From: Halocalculus aciditolerans
GTDB lineage: Archaea; Halobacteriota; Halobacteria; Halobacteriales; Halobacteriaceae
Length of the DNA stretch: 64,000 nt
Direction of reading: 5' to 3'
NCBI RefSeq assembly: GCF_014647475.1
Contig: NZ_BMPG01000004.1
Span: forward strand, 62,001 to 126,000
Shown one piece after another: positions 41,583 through 50,865 of the stretch. The notes under the pieces were generated by a model that had not been told where the DNA came from, ran no database searches, and saw only the letters and a program-made list of their open reading frames with translations. The position numbers and the translations under genes are program-made. Positions within the stretch are counted from its first letter, which is position 1, and each line of letters starts with the position of its first letter.

Positions 41583-44219
41583 TTAGTTGTCGCGGCGGAG
41601 CGCGATGAGCGCAGCGCCGAGGAGCGCGATGAGACCAACAGCAACGCCGAAGCCGGGCGTGCTGGTAGACGTCGTCGTGGACGTCGACGTCGTGCCGCTG
41701 GACGTCGTCGTCGTGGACGTCGTCGTGGACGTCGTCGTGGACGTCGTCGTGGACGTCGTCGTGGACGTCGTGGTCGTGCTCGTGCTCGTGCCAGCGTCTT
41801 CAACTACCATACCGTCAACGTCGTCAACGTCCTCGGAGAGGGCGTTGATGGAGACGGTGAAGTTGGTGCCGACCTGCGTGTCGCTGAAGTCGAAGTCGCC
41901 GGCGAAGGTGCCGTCAGCGGTCGCGTTGACGGAGGAGTCCGTCTTGATGAACGGGTTCTGGTCAGAGTCCGACTGCGCGCGGATCGTGAACTCGTTGCCA
42001 GGCGCCCAGTTCGTCGTACCGCTGATGGTCTGGTTCGCTGCGGGCTCGACAACGATCGTGTCGTTGTCGTTCGTGTCGAAGGACGTGTCAGCGTCTTCGA
42101 CGCTGAAGTCCGTGTTAACGTGCTTGAGCTTCTTGGAGATCTTGCTCTCCTTCGGGATCGTGACGTTAACTTCGTACTCGTCTTCAACTTCGACGTCGTT
42201 GCCACCGTCGAACGTCTCAGCGGTGGACGGTTTGAACGCGACGAAGAGCGAGTTGTTCTTCTGGTCAACGACGGTGTTCGCAGTAGCCGTGACGTTGATG
42301 ACCTTGTTAGGCGCGTTCGGAGCGGGGTTCGTCTGCGTGACGTTGATGACGAACTCGCTGTTCGTCACGTCAAGCTCGCTGCCACCGTTGGAAGTTGCCT
42401 GAAGGTCCTGAAGGTCCTTGCTTTCGAGCGCGCCGAAGAAGCCGCTACCTTCGATCTGAAGGACGACGAGGTCGCTCGTGGATTCGTCCTCAACCTTCGT
42501 GATGGAGGAGTCCTCGACGAGCGTCTCGTTGTCGATCGCCGAGTAGACGTCGGCCTTCTCGTCGAGCGTGGTGTCGCTCGCAGTCGTCCACGTCGTGACA
42601 CCCGTCAGGGAGCTGGACTGGACGAACAGGGAGCCGAGTGCGTCGGGCGAGTCGAACGTGTTGTTGTAGTCGTCGATGTCGTTAGCGTCGGTGCTCGTGT
42701 TGGTAGTGACGCCAATGTCGTAGCCGTCACTGCTGGTCGCGAGGAGACCATCGAGGTCGCCCTCCTCGTAGACGTTCGAGAGCTTGTCGTCGCTCGTGAC
42801 GGAAAGGACGTCGCCACCGCTGGTGGACAGGTTCTGCGGGTCGTCACCAGCGTTGTAGGTGTTGAACTGGACGTACACCTTGCCGTCATCGTTGTCGTCG
42901 ACGATCGTACCGGCGATCTTGTAGTTCGCGTCATCGGAACCGACCGAGACGTGAGCGGTGTCCGTATTCTGCAGGTTGACCGTGATGTTCGCGACGTCAC
43001 CCTGACCGACCGTGTAGGTGCTCGGGCTGAGGCTGACCTTCTCGTCGCCAGCTTTCTTCACGTTGAGCGTGTCCATGTCCTCAGCGGACGTGTCGGTCAC
43101 GTCGAACGTGAAGTTGTGTTCGCCCGTCGGCGTCTTCGGGCTGGAGTCCTGCGCGTTCAGCGTGTAGGAGACGTCGTTGCTACCGGAGATGACGAGGATG
43201 TCATCGCTGGAGTACTGGTCCTCGGTGACGTCCGAGTACGCGCTGCTCGGGAAGAGGTTTTCGAGGTCAGTGTAGTCCATTCCGCTCGCGGAGACGTTAA
43301 CCGCGTAGTCACCGCGGTTGGAGTCGAGATCGAGGTCGACCGTCTCTCCACGCGTGACGTTGTCGCTGTCGAAGGACGCGGAGAAGGACTGGGTTGCGAC
43401 CTCCCAGGTCGTGGCACCAGCGTTACTGAAGGTGGAGCCAGCGCTCCCGCCCGAGATCTGGACGTATTCGCCGTTAGGAGCTTCGATGACGTAGTCACCG
43501 TCGAGTTCGGACGTGCCAAGGACGTAGACACCGTCGTCACCCGTGGTGAACTGGGTCGCCAGGCCGCCGACGACCTCGTCGCCAGCGTCGTAGCTACGAA
43601 CCTCGTAGGTGGCGTCAGCCTGACCGCTGAAGTAGAGGTCCTGGCCCTGCCAGAACGTCGTGTTCGTGTCGAGCTTGTCGTCGAACTCGTAGTCGCCCTG
43701 GTTCGGCGCGTTGACCGAGATGGAGCCGAGCTGAGCGTTGTTCACGTCGTCACCGTTCTGGTCGGTGATGTCAGCCGTGATAGCAACGTTCGTGTCAGTG
43801 TTCACGTTGGGGTACTGAATCGTGGCACCCTCAACGGTGATGTCGGCGTCGACGTTGGAGCTAGAAGGCTGAACCTCGAAAGCGATGTCGCCATTGTTGG
43901 TGACGAAGCCGCTCTTGGAGGTGCCAATGCTGGAGGCGATGTTATTCACGCTCGTGAACTCAGCACCGTTGCTGAGCGAAAGCGTGACGTTAACCGTGCC
44001 ACCGCTATTGGCGCTGTTCAGATTCGGTGCTGTGAATGCGATATCGTGCGTCACCGACGCTCCAGAGTTAACGGGAGCAGACGGGCTGATGTTGACATCC
44101 GTCGGAGAGTTCGCAGCAGCGGCGCCACCGGAGAAGGCGACGACGCCCGCGAAGACGGACACAACCATCAGCGCGGTGAGGAACACCGCACGCGTTTTGG
44201 TATTAGTGTCGTTTGTCAT
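41583..44219 (-). CDS. csg: S-layer (cell surface) glycoprotein with PGF-CTERM tail
   Basis: 878 residues. N-terminal signal MTNDTNTKTRAVFLTALMVV type ending AAAAN (about 36). Large, acidic, beta-rich extracellular region with many NxS/T sites. A Thr/Ser-rich stretch (about 817-848), STPGFGVAVG and a final helix then RRDN form the archaeosortase signal. This is the main cell wall protein. Base use is less GC-rich than its neighbours and Lys/Asn/Thr rich, a normal S-layer feature. Promoter with long leader and a clear terminator present. Confidence 0.95.
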   Translation of the reverse strand: MTNDTNTKTRAVFLTALMVVSVFAGVVAFSGGAAAANSPTDVNISPSAPVNSGASVTHDIAFTAPNLNSANSGGTVNVTLSLSNGAEFTSVNNIASSIGTSKSGFVTNNGDIAFEVQPSSSNVDADITVEGATIQYPNVNTDTNVAITADITDQNGDDVNNAQLGSISVNAPNQGDYEFDDKLDTNTTFWQGQDLYFSGQADATYEVRSYDAGDEVVGGLATQFTTGDDGVYVLGTSELDGDYVIEAPNGEYVQISGGSAGSTFSNAGATTWEVATQSFSASFDSDNVTRGETVDLDLDSNRGDYAVNVSASGMDYTDLENLFPSSAYSDVTEDQYSSDDILVISGSNDVSYTLNAQDSSPKTPTGEHNFTFDVTDTSAEDMDTLNVKKAGDEKVSLSPSTYTVGQGDVANITVNLQNTDTAHVSVGSDDANYKIAGTIVDDNDDGKVYVQFNTYNAGDDPQNLSTSGGDVLSVTSDDKLSNVYEEGDLDGLLATSSDGYDIGVTTNTSTDANDIDDYNNTFDSPDALGSLFVQSSSLTGVTTWTTASDTTLDEKADVYSAIDNETLVEDSSITKVEDESTSDLVVLQIEGSGFFGALESKDLQDLQATSNGGSELDVTNSEFVINVTQTNPAPNAPNKVINVTATANTVVDQKNNSLFVAFKPSTAETFDGGNDVEVEDEYEVNVTIPKESKISKKLKHVNTDFSVEDADTSFDTNDNDTIVVEPAANQTISGTTNWAPGNEFTIRAQSDSDQNPFIKTDSSVNATADGTFAGDFDFSDTQVGTNFTVSINALSEDVDDVDGMVVEDAGTSTSTTTTSTTTSTTTSTTTSTTTSTTTTSSGTTSTSTTTSTSTPGFGVAVGLIALLGAALIALRRDN
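41660..41790. repeat. (GTC)-rich trinucleotide stretch in the S-layer gene
   Basis: Consists of gtcgtcgtggac-type units (gtcgtggacgtc repeated), coding for Thr/Ser runs before the PGF motif. Several 12-bp units are identical, so the length may vary between strains. Confidence 0.65.
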
Positions 44220-44333
44220 TGTTGAGTTCTGGTTCGACGTCCACGTTGGTCGCGCTCGACCGCACGAGCGATACTGAACGCTTCAGTCATGGGTAGGGGT
44301 ACATCACAATCAACAGTAGTCACGGGTAAATAC
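44220..44333 (-). promoter_or_regulatory. S-layer gene promoter and 5' leader
   Basis: TATA-like gtaaata (44326-44332 on the plus strand; tatttac on the minus strand) lies about 107 bp before the ATG. Transcription would begin near 44302, giving a leader of about 83 nt, unusual among mostly leaderless genes. Strong haloarchaeal S-layer genes are known to have leaders. No Shine-Dalgarno sequence is evident. Confidence 0.55.
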
Positions 44334-44549
44334 TTTGTGCAGGGATTCGGCGCGAAACGCCCGAAATCGTGCGAAAGAGACCCACACGCGTGATTGGGTG
44401 TGAATCGGGTTCTGCGTCGGCCTCAGCGGGCCAGGAGACGCAATTACCGAGTTCGGTTGGCGAGTGATTTCGACGTCGAAGTTCCTGTAAGAATCGTCGG
44501 GGAGACGGGTTCTGTCGTCCGTGCGCGCACAGAACCCTGCGGGTTCGAG
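44220..44549. other. region between the S-layer gene and a small membrane gene
   Basis: Holds the S-layer promoter and leader at its left end. From 44334 to 44549 no gene, repeat or RNA is evident. Confidence 0.4.
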
Positions 44550-44729
44550 TCAGCGGTAGATGACGAGGTAGGTGATGATGAAGATGAGGGCGGCGACGCC
44601 GACGACGTTCTCTGGGGTGAAGGTCCAGTAGCCGGCGTAGTCCGCGCCGTAGACGACGACGGTGGCGTAGATGGTGGAGAGGACGAGGTTGAGGAGGAAG
44701 TGGACGCGGCGGTCGCCGGACTGAGCCAT
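44550..44729 (-). CDS. small two-helix membrane protein
   Basis: 59 residues: basic N-terminus MAQSGDRRVHFLLNLVLSTI, first helix, a loop DYAGYWTFTPENV and a second helix ALIFIITYLVIYR. ATG 44727-44729, TGA at 44550. Compact and typical of haloarchaeal small membrane proteins; function unknown. Downstream of the HerA-like ATPase. Confidence 0.6.
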   Translation of the reverse strand: MAQSGDRRVHFLLNLVLSTIYATVVVYGADYAGYWTFTPENVVGVAALIFIITYLVIYR

Positions 44730-44760
44730 AGGGCGAGAATACGGGCAGGGAGAGTTAAAG

Positions 44761-45780
44761 CTACCTCCGGCTGGCGCGCGGGCTGTCACCGAGGTGTGGG
44801 GTGTGGCGCTCGCGGACGCGAACGGTGAGGGCGTGTTCGGTGGTGTCGTCGACGAGGAGGGCGTCGCCAGTGTCACGGGGGAGTCGGTGGAGGGCGGTTT
44901 CGTCGAGGGTGGCGGGGGCGATGTCGCGGAGTGCCTGGCGGTCGGCGCGACTGGAGAGGTGGTGGGCGAGGAGGAGGTCGGCTTGCGCGCCGGCGACAGG
45001 GGGGAGCGTGCTGGGGCGTTGGGTGGCGAGGACGAGGCTGACGCCGGGTGCGCGCCCGCGCGTGAGGAGGCTGTGGAGGGCGGGGGCGGCGGTGCCGCGA
45101 AAGGGGACGTGGGCTTCGTCGACGAGGAGCCAGGGGAGGCGGTCGAGGTCGGTGGTGACGGCGTGCTCGTAGAGGGCGCGGGCGAGTGCGCCGACGACGG
45201 CGTCGCGGGCGGCGGGGGCGAGGCGCGTGCAGTCGAGGACCGTCACGGCAGAACCGAGAACGTCACCGAGGGCGGCGTCGGCGTCGAAAATGTTCCAGTC
45301 GGCGGCGAGCGCGAGGTGGTTCCGTGCCGCGCGAACCCCGGGCGCGTCGGGTCTGTCGCGTGCGGCGAGGAACGACCGCATCTCGTGGAGCGAGTCGGCG
45401 TCGCTGGCGGCGCGCCAGACGAGCGAGCCTGCAGAGGAGTCGGTGTCGAGGCCGAGGAGTTCGGGCCACTGCGCGGGCGGGACGGCGCTCGCGGGAATCC
45501 GGGGTTCGATAGTGCGGGCGGAAACGCCGTCGGGGAGGCCGCAGAGCGCGCCGAGCGGGTCGACGACGACGCCGGTGACGTCGCTCGCGCGTGCGAGACC
45601 TTCAGCGATAACCCCGAGCGTGTGGGATTTCCCCGTGCCCCGTTTCCCGAGGACGAGCGCGGCGTGCGGTCGGTCGAGGTCCAGCCCGACGGGCGCGCCG
45701 GCGGAGCCGTCCCGCGCGAGGTAGTGGCCGAGCCGAACGCTCGGCCCGTGCTCGTCCGCGTGCCGTCCGATGACGTCCAT
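44761..45780 (-). CDS. HerA/VirB4-like P-loop ATPase
   Basis: 339 residues. Walker A LGKRGTGKSHTLGVIAEGL (about 44-62), DPLG at about 75, Walker B PWLLVDEAHVPF (about 223-234), then LLTRGRAPGVSLVLATQRPS, a sensor segment typical of the HerA group. No NurA or DNA-end partner is adjacent. The ATG at 45778-45780 is chosen as the domain starts there. Possible role in DNA translocation or conjugation-like processes is family-level only. Confidence 0.8.
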   Translation of the reverse strand: MDVIGRHADEHGPSVRLGHYLARDGSAGAPVGLDLDRPHAALVLGKRGTGKSHTLGVIAEGLARASDVTGVVVDPLGALCGLPDGVSARTIEPRIPASAVPPAQWPELLGLDTDSSAGSLVWRAASDADSLHEMRSFLAARDRPDAPGVRAARNHLALAADWNIFDADAALGDVLGSAVTVLDCTRLAPAARDAVVGALARALYEHAVTTDLDRLPWLLVDEAHVPFRGTAAPALHSLLTRGRAPGVSLVLATQRPSTLPPVAGAQADLLLAHHLSSRADRQALRDIAPATLDETALHRLPRDTGDALLVDDTTEHALTVRVRERHTPHLGDSPRASRR

Positions 45781-45826
45781 AGCGGAGAGTCGCCGCGCGC
45801 TCTCGTTTGAACCTTCGTGCGAGCGT

Positions 45827-46750
45827 TCAAATACGAACGGGCGGCCAGTCCGGGTCATGGACCTCAGACTCAGCGAACTCCGCGGCGACGAGCGCGCCAT
45901 CGAGGGTCTCCCCGTGCGGCTCGTGGTGGCGTTCGTCGTCGGCGTCGCCTGCCTCTCCGTGATGCTCAACCTCGTCTCGGGCGTGAACACGCTCGCGGCG
46001 AGCGAACTCGGCGCGCAGCCGACGCCCGACGTCGTCCACCCCGGGAGTCGGGAGCTCGACGTCCGCGCCGTCGACGCGAACGGCGACCCCGTCGCGGGCG
46101 TCACGGTCGTCCTCAAACCCGGGACCGCCCGCCTCGACGACGGCATCGCCGTCGCGAAGACGAACGAGAACGGCGTCGCGTCCCTCGATGTCACACCGCG
46201 ACTCCGCGCGAACCAACAGGAGGGAACGCTCGACGTCACACTCAAGCCGCCGAGCGGCTCCTACACCGACAACCGACAGAACACGGGCGTGCTCGTCGTC
46301 GAGGGGTAGGTCACTCCACTCCTCGTGGAGGCGTTCGACTCGCTCCCGAACCCGGTCGAGGACGGTGAACAACACGTCGAGATAATGTGGGTCGAGCGGC
46401 GACGGTTCGGCGTCGCCGGCATCGGGCGGCGGATGGAAATGCGTGCGCGGTGCGGTCGTCTTCGGATGCCGGTCCCACCGACACTGGAAGCGACCGTCGT
46501 CGTCTCGCTCTTCGACGTAGTGAACGGAGTAGTCGCCGGCGTCGAACCAGCGAATGTCGAGCCGGGCGGCCGTGACGGAGGTCGAATACGCACCAGCAGT
46601 GAGCGAAACGCGGAGAACACGGGGGGAAAGATTCGACGGGTCGAACGCCCAGTCGTCGACGAGTGGGTGAGTCGCGGCGCGCTGGGCGAGCGTCTGGAGT
46701 GTCGGGACGTCGAGGCGGCCCTCGGGGAGGGCGTCGGTGTCGTCGGACAT
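45827..46750 (-). CDS. TumE-like protein, cassette 3, with run-on C-terminus (probable frameshift)
   Basis: The conserved part is the first about 147 residues (46310-46750): LDIRWFDAGDYSVHYVEERD then GRFQCRWDRHP, THFHPPP and a final helix TVLDRVRERVERLHEEW. Homologues stop here; in this copy the TGA is one base out of frame, so the frame runs on to 45827 for 307 codons, wholly antisense to the DUF7382 gene. The extension reads like an antisense shadow. The gene seems damaged or newly extended. Partner at 46760. Confidence 0.5.
   Translation of the reverse strand: MSDDTDALPEGRLDVPTLQTLAQRAATHPLVDDWAFDPSNLSPRVLRVSLTAGAYSTSVTAARLDIRWFDAGDYSVHYVEERDDDGRFQCRWDRHPKTTAPRTHFHPPPDAGDAEPSPLDPHYLDVLFTVLDRVRERVERLHEEWSDLPLDDEHARVLSVVGVGAARRLECDVERSLLLVRAESRCDIEGRDAVLVRLRDGDAVVEAGGPGFEDDRDARDGVAVRVDGADVELPTPGVDDVGRRLRAEFARRERVHARDEVEHHGEAGDADDERHHEPHGETLDGALVAAEFAESEVHDPDWPPVRI
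45857..46309 (+). CDS. pilin-like DUF7382-type protein with carboxypeptidase-regulatory-like domain
   Basis: 150 residues. N-terminus RGDERAIEGLPVRLVVAFVV with one hydrophobic segment (about 20-45) similar to archaeal pilin-like signals, then a beta domain: LDVRAVDANGDPVAGVTVVL and NENGVASLDVTPRL, a Big/carboxypeptidase-regulatory-type fold. Likely exposed outside the cell. Start ATG 45857. It overlaps the run-on tail of the cassette 3 gene on the other strand. Confidence 0.72.
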   Translation: MDLRLSELRGDERAIEGLPVRLVVAFVVGVACLSVMLNLVSGVNTLAASELGAQPTPDVVHPGSRELDVRAVDANGDPVAGVTVVLKPGTARLDDGIAVAKTNENGVASLDVTPRLRANQQEGTLDVTLKPPSGSYTDNRQNTGVLVVEG

Positions 46751-46759
46751 CCGGGGTCG

Positions 46760-47254
46760 CTATGCGGACGCCGATTCGCCGGTTCGGCCGTCGGCGTCCC
46801 GCTCGGCCCGATGAATCGCTTGCTGGAGGATTTCGAGGTGGTCGCGGACGCTCCGCCAGCGAGTCAACGCGTCCCACCGGTCGTGAACGTCTTCGTGGTC
46901 GATATCCTCGAATGTCGCCGGCGAAATTGCGTCGGGGCTCGGGGCGTCGAAGCGGTCTTGGAACGACTGGTCTTCCGCAAGTAGCGCATCGACTTCCTCA
47001 CGGAGGTCTGCCGTGGAGTGTTCGCGTGCGAGCGTTTCGATGCGTTTCCAGCGGAAGTAGGAGTCGTTACGCCGGTATTCGGCGGGACGAGTACCGCGGC
47101 GTTCGGCGATTCCCATTTCGACGAGCTGCGTCAACGCCGAGCGCGCACCGTCCGTCGAGCAGTCGGCGCGCTCGCCGATCGTTTTCGCGCTCGCGAAGTC
47201 GGTCGTTCCGGTGACGACGTCGTACGCTGGAACGTGGTTCGATTCGCGTCCCAC
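46760..47254 (-). CDS. DUF7342-like HTH protein, cassette 3, N-terminus frameshifted
   Basis: 164 residues from a GTG at 47254; HTH part ASAKTIGERADCSTDGARSA then LTQLVEMGIAERRG, and the shared second half. The family N-terminus (RARWDANRTTFQR, compare RWKEHQSAFDR of cassette 1) is found in another frame starting ATG at 47295; the two frames join if one base was lost near 47224. The stop is 9 nt before the TumE-like start. Probably a decayed or N-terminally shortened copy. Confidence 0.55.
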   Translation of the reverse strand: MGRESNHVPAYDVVTGTTDFASAKTIGERADCSTDGARSALTQLVEMGIAERRGTRPAEYRRNDSYFRWKRIETLAREHSTADLREEVDALLAEDQSFQDRFDAPSPDAISPATFEDIDHEDVHDRWDALTRWRSVRDHLEILQQAIHRAERDADGRTGESASA

Positions 47255-47320
47255 CGCGCCCGCGCACCGTCACCCGTCTCTGTCCCGTCACTCATACGCG
47301 GATAGTCGGCGGCTATGTCG

Positions 47321-47330
47321 ATATATCGTT
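47321..47330 (-). promoter_or_regulatory. TATA element of cassette 3
   Basis: On the minus strand aacgatatat starts 35 bp before the ancestral ATG at 47295, matching atagatatat of cassette 2 at 8 of 10 positions and at the same offset. This supports 47295 as the original start. Confidence 0.45.
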
Positions 47331-47377
47331 CTCCCGGTCGTAAGATATCTGCTTAGAGCGCGAGTCGTCGAGGGGCG

Positions 47378-48124
47378 TCAGTCCCAGTCGATCCAGTCGT
47401 GCTCCCAGCCGGGGCGTTTCTCCATGGCGCGTTCGGCGTGCTCGACGTCCTCGCGGTGGGTTCGGTTGCGGATCGGGACGCCGGTTTGTTCGCCGTCGAC
47501 GAGGAGCGGGGCGAAGGTGGCGGGGCCGCGGTCGTCCACTCGCGTGCCCGCGCGGTCGTAGACTGCGAGCGTCTGCTCGCCCGCCCCGTCTCCGGTCGGG
47601 AGGACGAGTCGGCCGTCGTCGGTGAGCTGGCGGCGGAGGCGGTCGGGCGGGGCGACGGCGGCGGCTTCGACGAGGATGCGGTCGAAGGGCGCGTAGGCGT
47701 CGAGGCCCTCCGCGCCGTCACCCTGGTCGACGAGGACGCCGCCGTACCCGGCCGTATCGAGGTTGGTTCGGGCGTCGTAGACGAGTCGGCGAGAGATATC
47801 GATTGCGTGTACGTGTCTCGGGCTCGTGAGTTCCGCGGCGACGGCGGCGGTGTAGCCGACGCCCGCGCCGACGACGAGCACCGAGTCGTCCTCGCGGACG
47901 TCGAGCGCCTCGAAGAGCCGCCCGACCGTCGCCGGGGACAGCACGCGCGTTCCCTGGTGTTCGAAGGAGCGGTCCGCGTACGCGCGGTGCGGGACGTCCG
48001 TCTCGACGAACTCGTGGCGCGGGACCGACCGCATCGCGTCGCCGAGTGTTCGAGAGCGGACGACCCGCTTCGTGTCGTGTTCGAGGCTCGCGACCATGTC
48101 CTCTCGCACCGCCGCGTACTCCAT
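47378..48124 (-). CDS. pcm: protein-L-isoaspartate O-methyltransferase
   Basis: 248 residues. The SAM motif VLVVGAGVGYTAAVAAEL (about 83-100), N-terminal SVPRHEFVETDVPHRAYAD and the VEAAAVAPPDRLRRQL region match the family. It repairs isoaspartyl residues in damaged proteins. A C-terminal haloarchaeal extension ends WEHDWIDWD. Convergent with none; upstream region of about 100 bp before valS. Confidence 0.9.
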   Translation of the reverse strand: MEYAAVREDMVASLEHDTKRVVRSRTLGDAMRSVPRHEFVETDVPHRAYADRSFEHQGTRVLSPATVGRLFEALDVREDDSVLVVGAGVGYTAAVAAELTSPRHVHAIDISRRLVYDARTNLDTAGYGGVLVDQGDGAEGLDAYAPFDRILVEAAAVAPPDRLRRQLTDDGRLVLPTGDGAGEQTLAVYDRAGTRVDDRGPATFAPLLVDGEQTGVPIRNRTHREDVEHAERAMEKRPGWEHDWIDWD

Positions 48125-48222
48125 ACCGTCTCTCAGAGCTACAGCGTCTTGAAGGCTACCCGACCGTGGAGCGGCAGAAATATAGAGAGGAGAGAGCGGC
48201 GTGTCAGGACTTCAGGGCGTGC

Positions 48223-50865
48223 TCAGGGGTAGATGAGGACGGTGCCGAATTCGGTTTCGATGACGGCGACTTCCTCGCCGGACTGCGCGCGGAACTCCTC
48301 GTCGATGGTGACCCAGTCGGCGTCGAGTTCGAACTCCTGGCCGTCGTTCTCGACGGTGATCGTATCTCCTGTGTCTTTCTGGGCTTGGATGACGCTCGGG
48401 TCGGCCTCTTGGAGGGCTTGGATGACGAGGCCGGCGTCGCCGCGGAACTCGGGGCCGATCTCGGACTCGTCCGCGTCGACGTCGACGGGTTCGAGTTCGA
48501 CGTCGGGGCGGCCGTCGGCGACGCGGACGGGCGCGTTGATGGTCTCGGAGAGGTCGTAGGTGTCGACGCTCGGGGCGTCGGGGAAGTCGAAGTAGACCTC
48601 GACGCGTTCGAGGTCGGCGTTGAGCGGGTAGCCGTTCGCGGACTTCCACGCGCGGACTTCGCTCGCGGTCTCCGCGATGTAGTCGCCTCGCGCTTCGGCG
48701 TCCTCGTCGTGGTAGTCGAGGGCGGGCCAGTCGGCGTTGTGGACGCTGCCGTCTGCGCCGGGGAGGTAGGTCCAGATCTCGTCGGTGAGGTGGGGGCTGA
48801 ACGCGGAGAGCATGCGGACGCTCGCGGACACGGCGGTGTAGAGCGTGTAGCGGGCGGCGTCGCGCTCGCCGGGCCGACCGTTGTAGAGGCGTCCCTTGGC
48901 GAGTTCGACGTAGTCGTCCGCGAGGTCGTCCCAGACGAACTCGCGGAGTTCGCGGAGCGCGGCGTCGAAGCGGTAGGCGTCCATCTCGGCTTCGACGGTG
49001 CTGGCGACGCGGGAGAGCTTGGAGAGGATCCACTTGTCGGCGTCGCGGAACGCGGGGTTCTCGATGTCTGGGGTGTCCTCGTCGAAGTGGCCGCTCGCGA
49101 ACTTGAAGATGTTCCAGAGCTTCGTGAGGAAGCGAGAGGCGGATTTCGCTTCCTTCCACTGGAACTGGACGTCCGCGCCGGGCTGTCCGCCGATGGCGAG
49201 CGCCTGACGGACGGCGTCGGCGGAGTACTCCTCGACGGCTTCGTCGGGCGCGACGACGTTCCCGCGACTCTTACTCATCTTATTTCCATCAGGACCGAAG
49301 ACCATGCCGTTGACGAGGATGGTCTCCCAGGGCGGCTGTTCGGTGAGGCCACCCGTCCGCAGGAGGGTGTAGAACGCCCAGGTGCGGATGATGTCGTGGC
49401 CCTGCGGGCGGAGGCTGACGGGGTCGAAGTCGTCGAGGTCGACGTCGCCGGGCCAGCCGGAGATGTGGAGCGGCGTGATGGAGGAGTCCATCCAGGTGTC
49501 CATGACGTCGGTCTCGCCGGTCCACTCGGCGCTCCCGCATTCGGGGCAGTCGCCGACTGCGGGCGGTTCCTCGGTCGGGTCGACGGGGGTCTCCTCAGAG
49601 TCCGCGATGTGCCAGTGCCCGCAGTCCTCGCACTGCCAGGCGGGGATGGGGGTGGCGAAGACGCGCTGGCGGGAGATGACCCAGTCCCAGTCCATGCCCT
49701 CCGTCCACTCGACGAGGCGGGCGTGCATGTGGTCGGGAATCCACTCCACGTCGTCGGCGAGGTCGAGGACGCCCTCCTTGTCGACTTCGACGAACCACTG
49801 GTCCTTCGAGAGGATCTCGATGGGCGTATCGCAGCGCCAGCACGCGCCGACGGACTGCTCGGTGGGTTCGGTGTCGTTCAGGTAGCCCTCGTCGTCGAGG
49901 TCGGCGGCGATGGCCTCTTTCGCTTCGTCGATGGTGAGGCCGGCGTACTCGCCCGCACCGTCGTCGAGGTGGCCGTCCTCGGTGAAGACGGCGCGGAGGT
50001 CGAGGTCGTACTCCGCCCACCACGTCACGTCCTGTTTGTCCCCGAAGGTACAGATCATGACCGCGCCGGAGCCGAAGTCGGGGTCGACCTCGTCGTCCGT
50101 GATGAGTTCGACCTCGTGCCCGAAGAGCGGCACCTCGAACGTGTCGCCTTCGCGGCCCTCGTAGCGCTCGTCGTCGGGGTGGACGGCCATCGCCACGCAG
50201 GCGGCCATGAGCTCGGGGCGCGTCGTCGCGATTTCGACGTCGTCGTTCCCGACGCCCGGGAACGTCACGTAGTGGAGCGTCCCCTCGCGCTCGATGGGTT
50301 CGACCTCGGCGTCCGCGATGGCGGTCTCGCAGCGCGGACACCAATTAACCGGGTGTTCGTCCCGGTAGACGGCGTCGCGGTCCGCCATCTCCACGAAGGA
50401 CTCCTGGGTCTTCCCCCAGTAGTCGGCGTCCATCGTGCGGTACTCGGCGTTCCAGTCCTGACTGAACCCGAGCTCCCGCATCGTCTCCTTCATCGACGCG
50501 ATCTGCGCCTCCGTGTGCTCGACGCACATCTCGCGGAACTCGTCGCGCGGGACGTCCGTCCGCTGAATACCGTGGTTCTCCTCGACTTTCACTTCGGTCG
50601 GGAGGCCGTGGCAGTCCCAGCCCTGCGGGAAGAGGACGTCGTCGCCCTGGAGGCGGTGGAAGCGCGCCGCGAAGTCGATGTAACTCCAGCCGAGCGCGTG
50701 CCCGATGTGGAGTTCCCCCGTCGGGTACGGCGGCGGCGTGTCGATGATGTACTGGGTGTCCGGGTCGGTCTCGCCGTCGAAGGCGTAGACGTCGCTGTTC
50801 TGCCAGTCGTCCTGGAGTCGAGGCTCGAGTTCGTCGGGTTCGTAGGCGTCGGGAACGTCAGTCAT
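48223..50865 (-). CDS. valS: valine--tRNA ligase
   Basis: 880 residues, class I synthetase. HIGH signature [17 protein letters not shown] (about 49-65), the KMSKS site [16 protein letters not shown] (about 527-542), editing domain between, anticodon-binding domain and short C-terminal part after about 640. Two Cys pairs (CEDCGHWH and CPECG) near 410-445 form a zinc knuckle as in archaeal enzymes. Charges tRNA-Val in translation. Full length. Confidence 0.97.
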   Translation of the reverse strand: MTDVPDAYEPDELEPRLQDDWQNSDVYAFDGETDPDTQYIIDTPPPYPTGELHIGHALGWSYIDFAARFHRLQGDDVLFPQGWDCHGLPTEVKVEENHGIQRTDVPRDEFREMCVEHTEAQIASMKETMRELGFSQDWNAEYRTMDADYWGKTQESFVEMADRDAVYRDEHPVNWCPRCETAIADAEVEPIEREGTLHYVTFPGVGNDDVEIATTRPELMAACVAMAVHPDDERYEGREGDTFEVPLFGHEVELITDDEVDPDFGSGAVMICTFGDKQDVTWWAEYDLDLRAVFTEDGHLDDGAGEYAGLTIDEAKEAIAADLDDEGYLNDTEPTEQSVGACWRCDTPIEILSKDQWFVEVDKEGVLDLADDVEWIPDHMHARLVEWTEGMDWDWVISRQRVFATPIPAWQCEDCGHWHIADSEETPVDPTEEPPAVGDCPECGSAEWTGETDVMDTWMDSSITPLHISGWPGDVDLDDFDPVSLRPQGHDIIRTWAFYTLLRTGGLTEQPPWETILVNGMVFGPDGNKMSKSRGNVVAPDEAVEEYSADAVRQALAIGGQPGADVQFQWKEAKSASRFLTKLWNIFKFASGHFDEDTPDIENPAFRDADKWILSKLSRVASTVEAEMDAYRFDAALRELREFVWDDLADDYVELAKGRLYNGRPGERDAARYTLYTAVSASVRMLSAFSPHLTDEIWTYLPGADGSVHNADWPALDYHDEDAEARGDYIAETASEVRAWKSANGYPLNADLERVEVYFDFPDAPSVDTYDLSETINAPVRVADGRPDVELEPVDVDADESEIGPEFRGDAGLVIQALQEADPSVIQAQKDTGDTITVENDGQEFELDADWVTIDEEFRAQSGEEVAVIETEFGTVLIYP

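Noticed and set aside
41079-41790. GTC repeats as a possible CRISPR or transposon end
   Set aside because: They are in-frame Thr/Ser codon runs within two surface protein genes.
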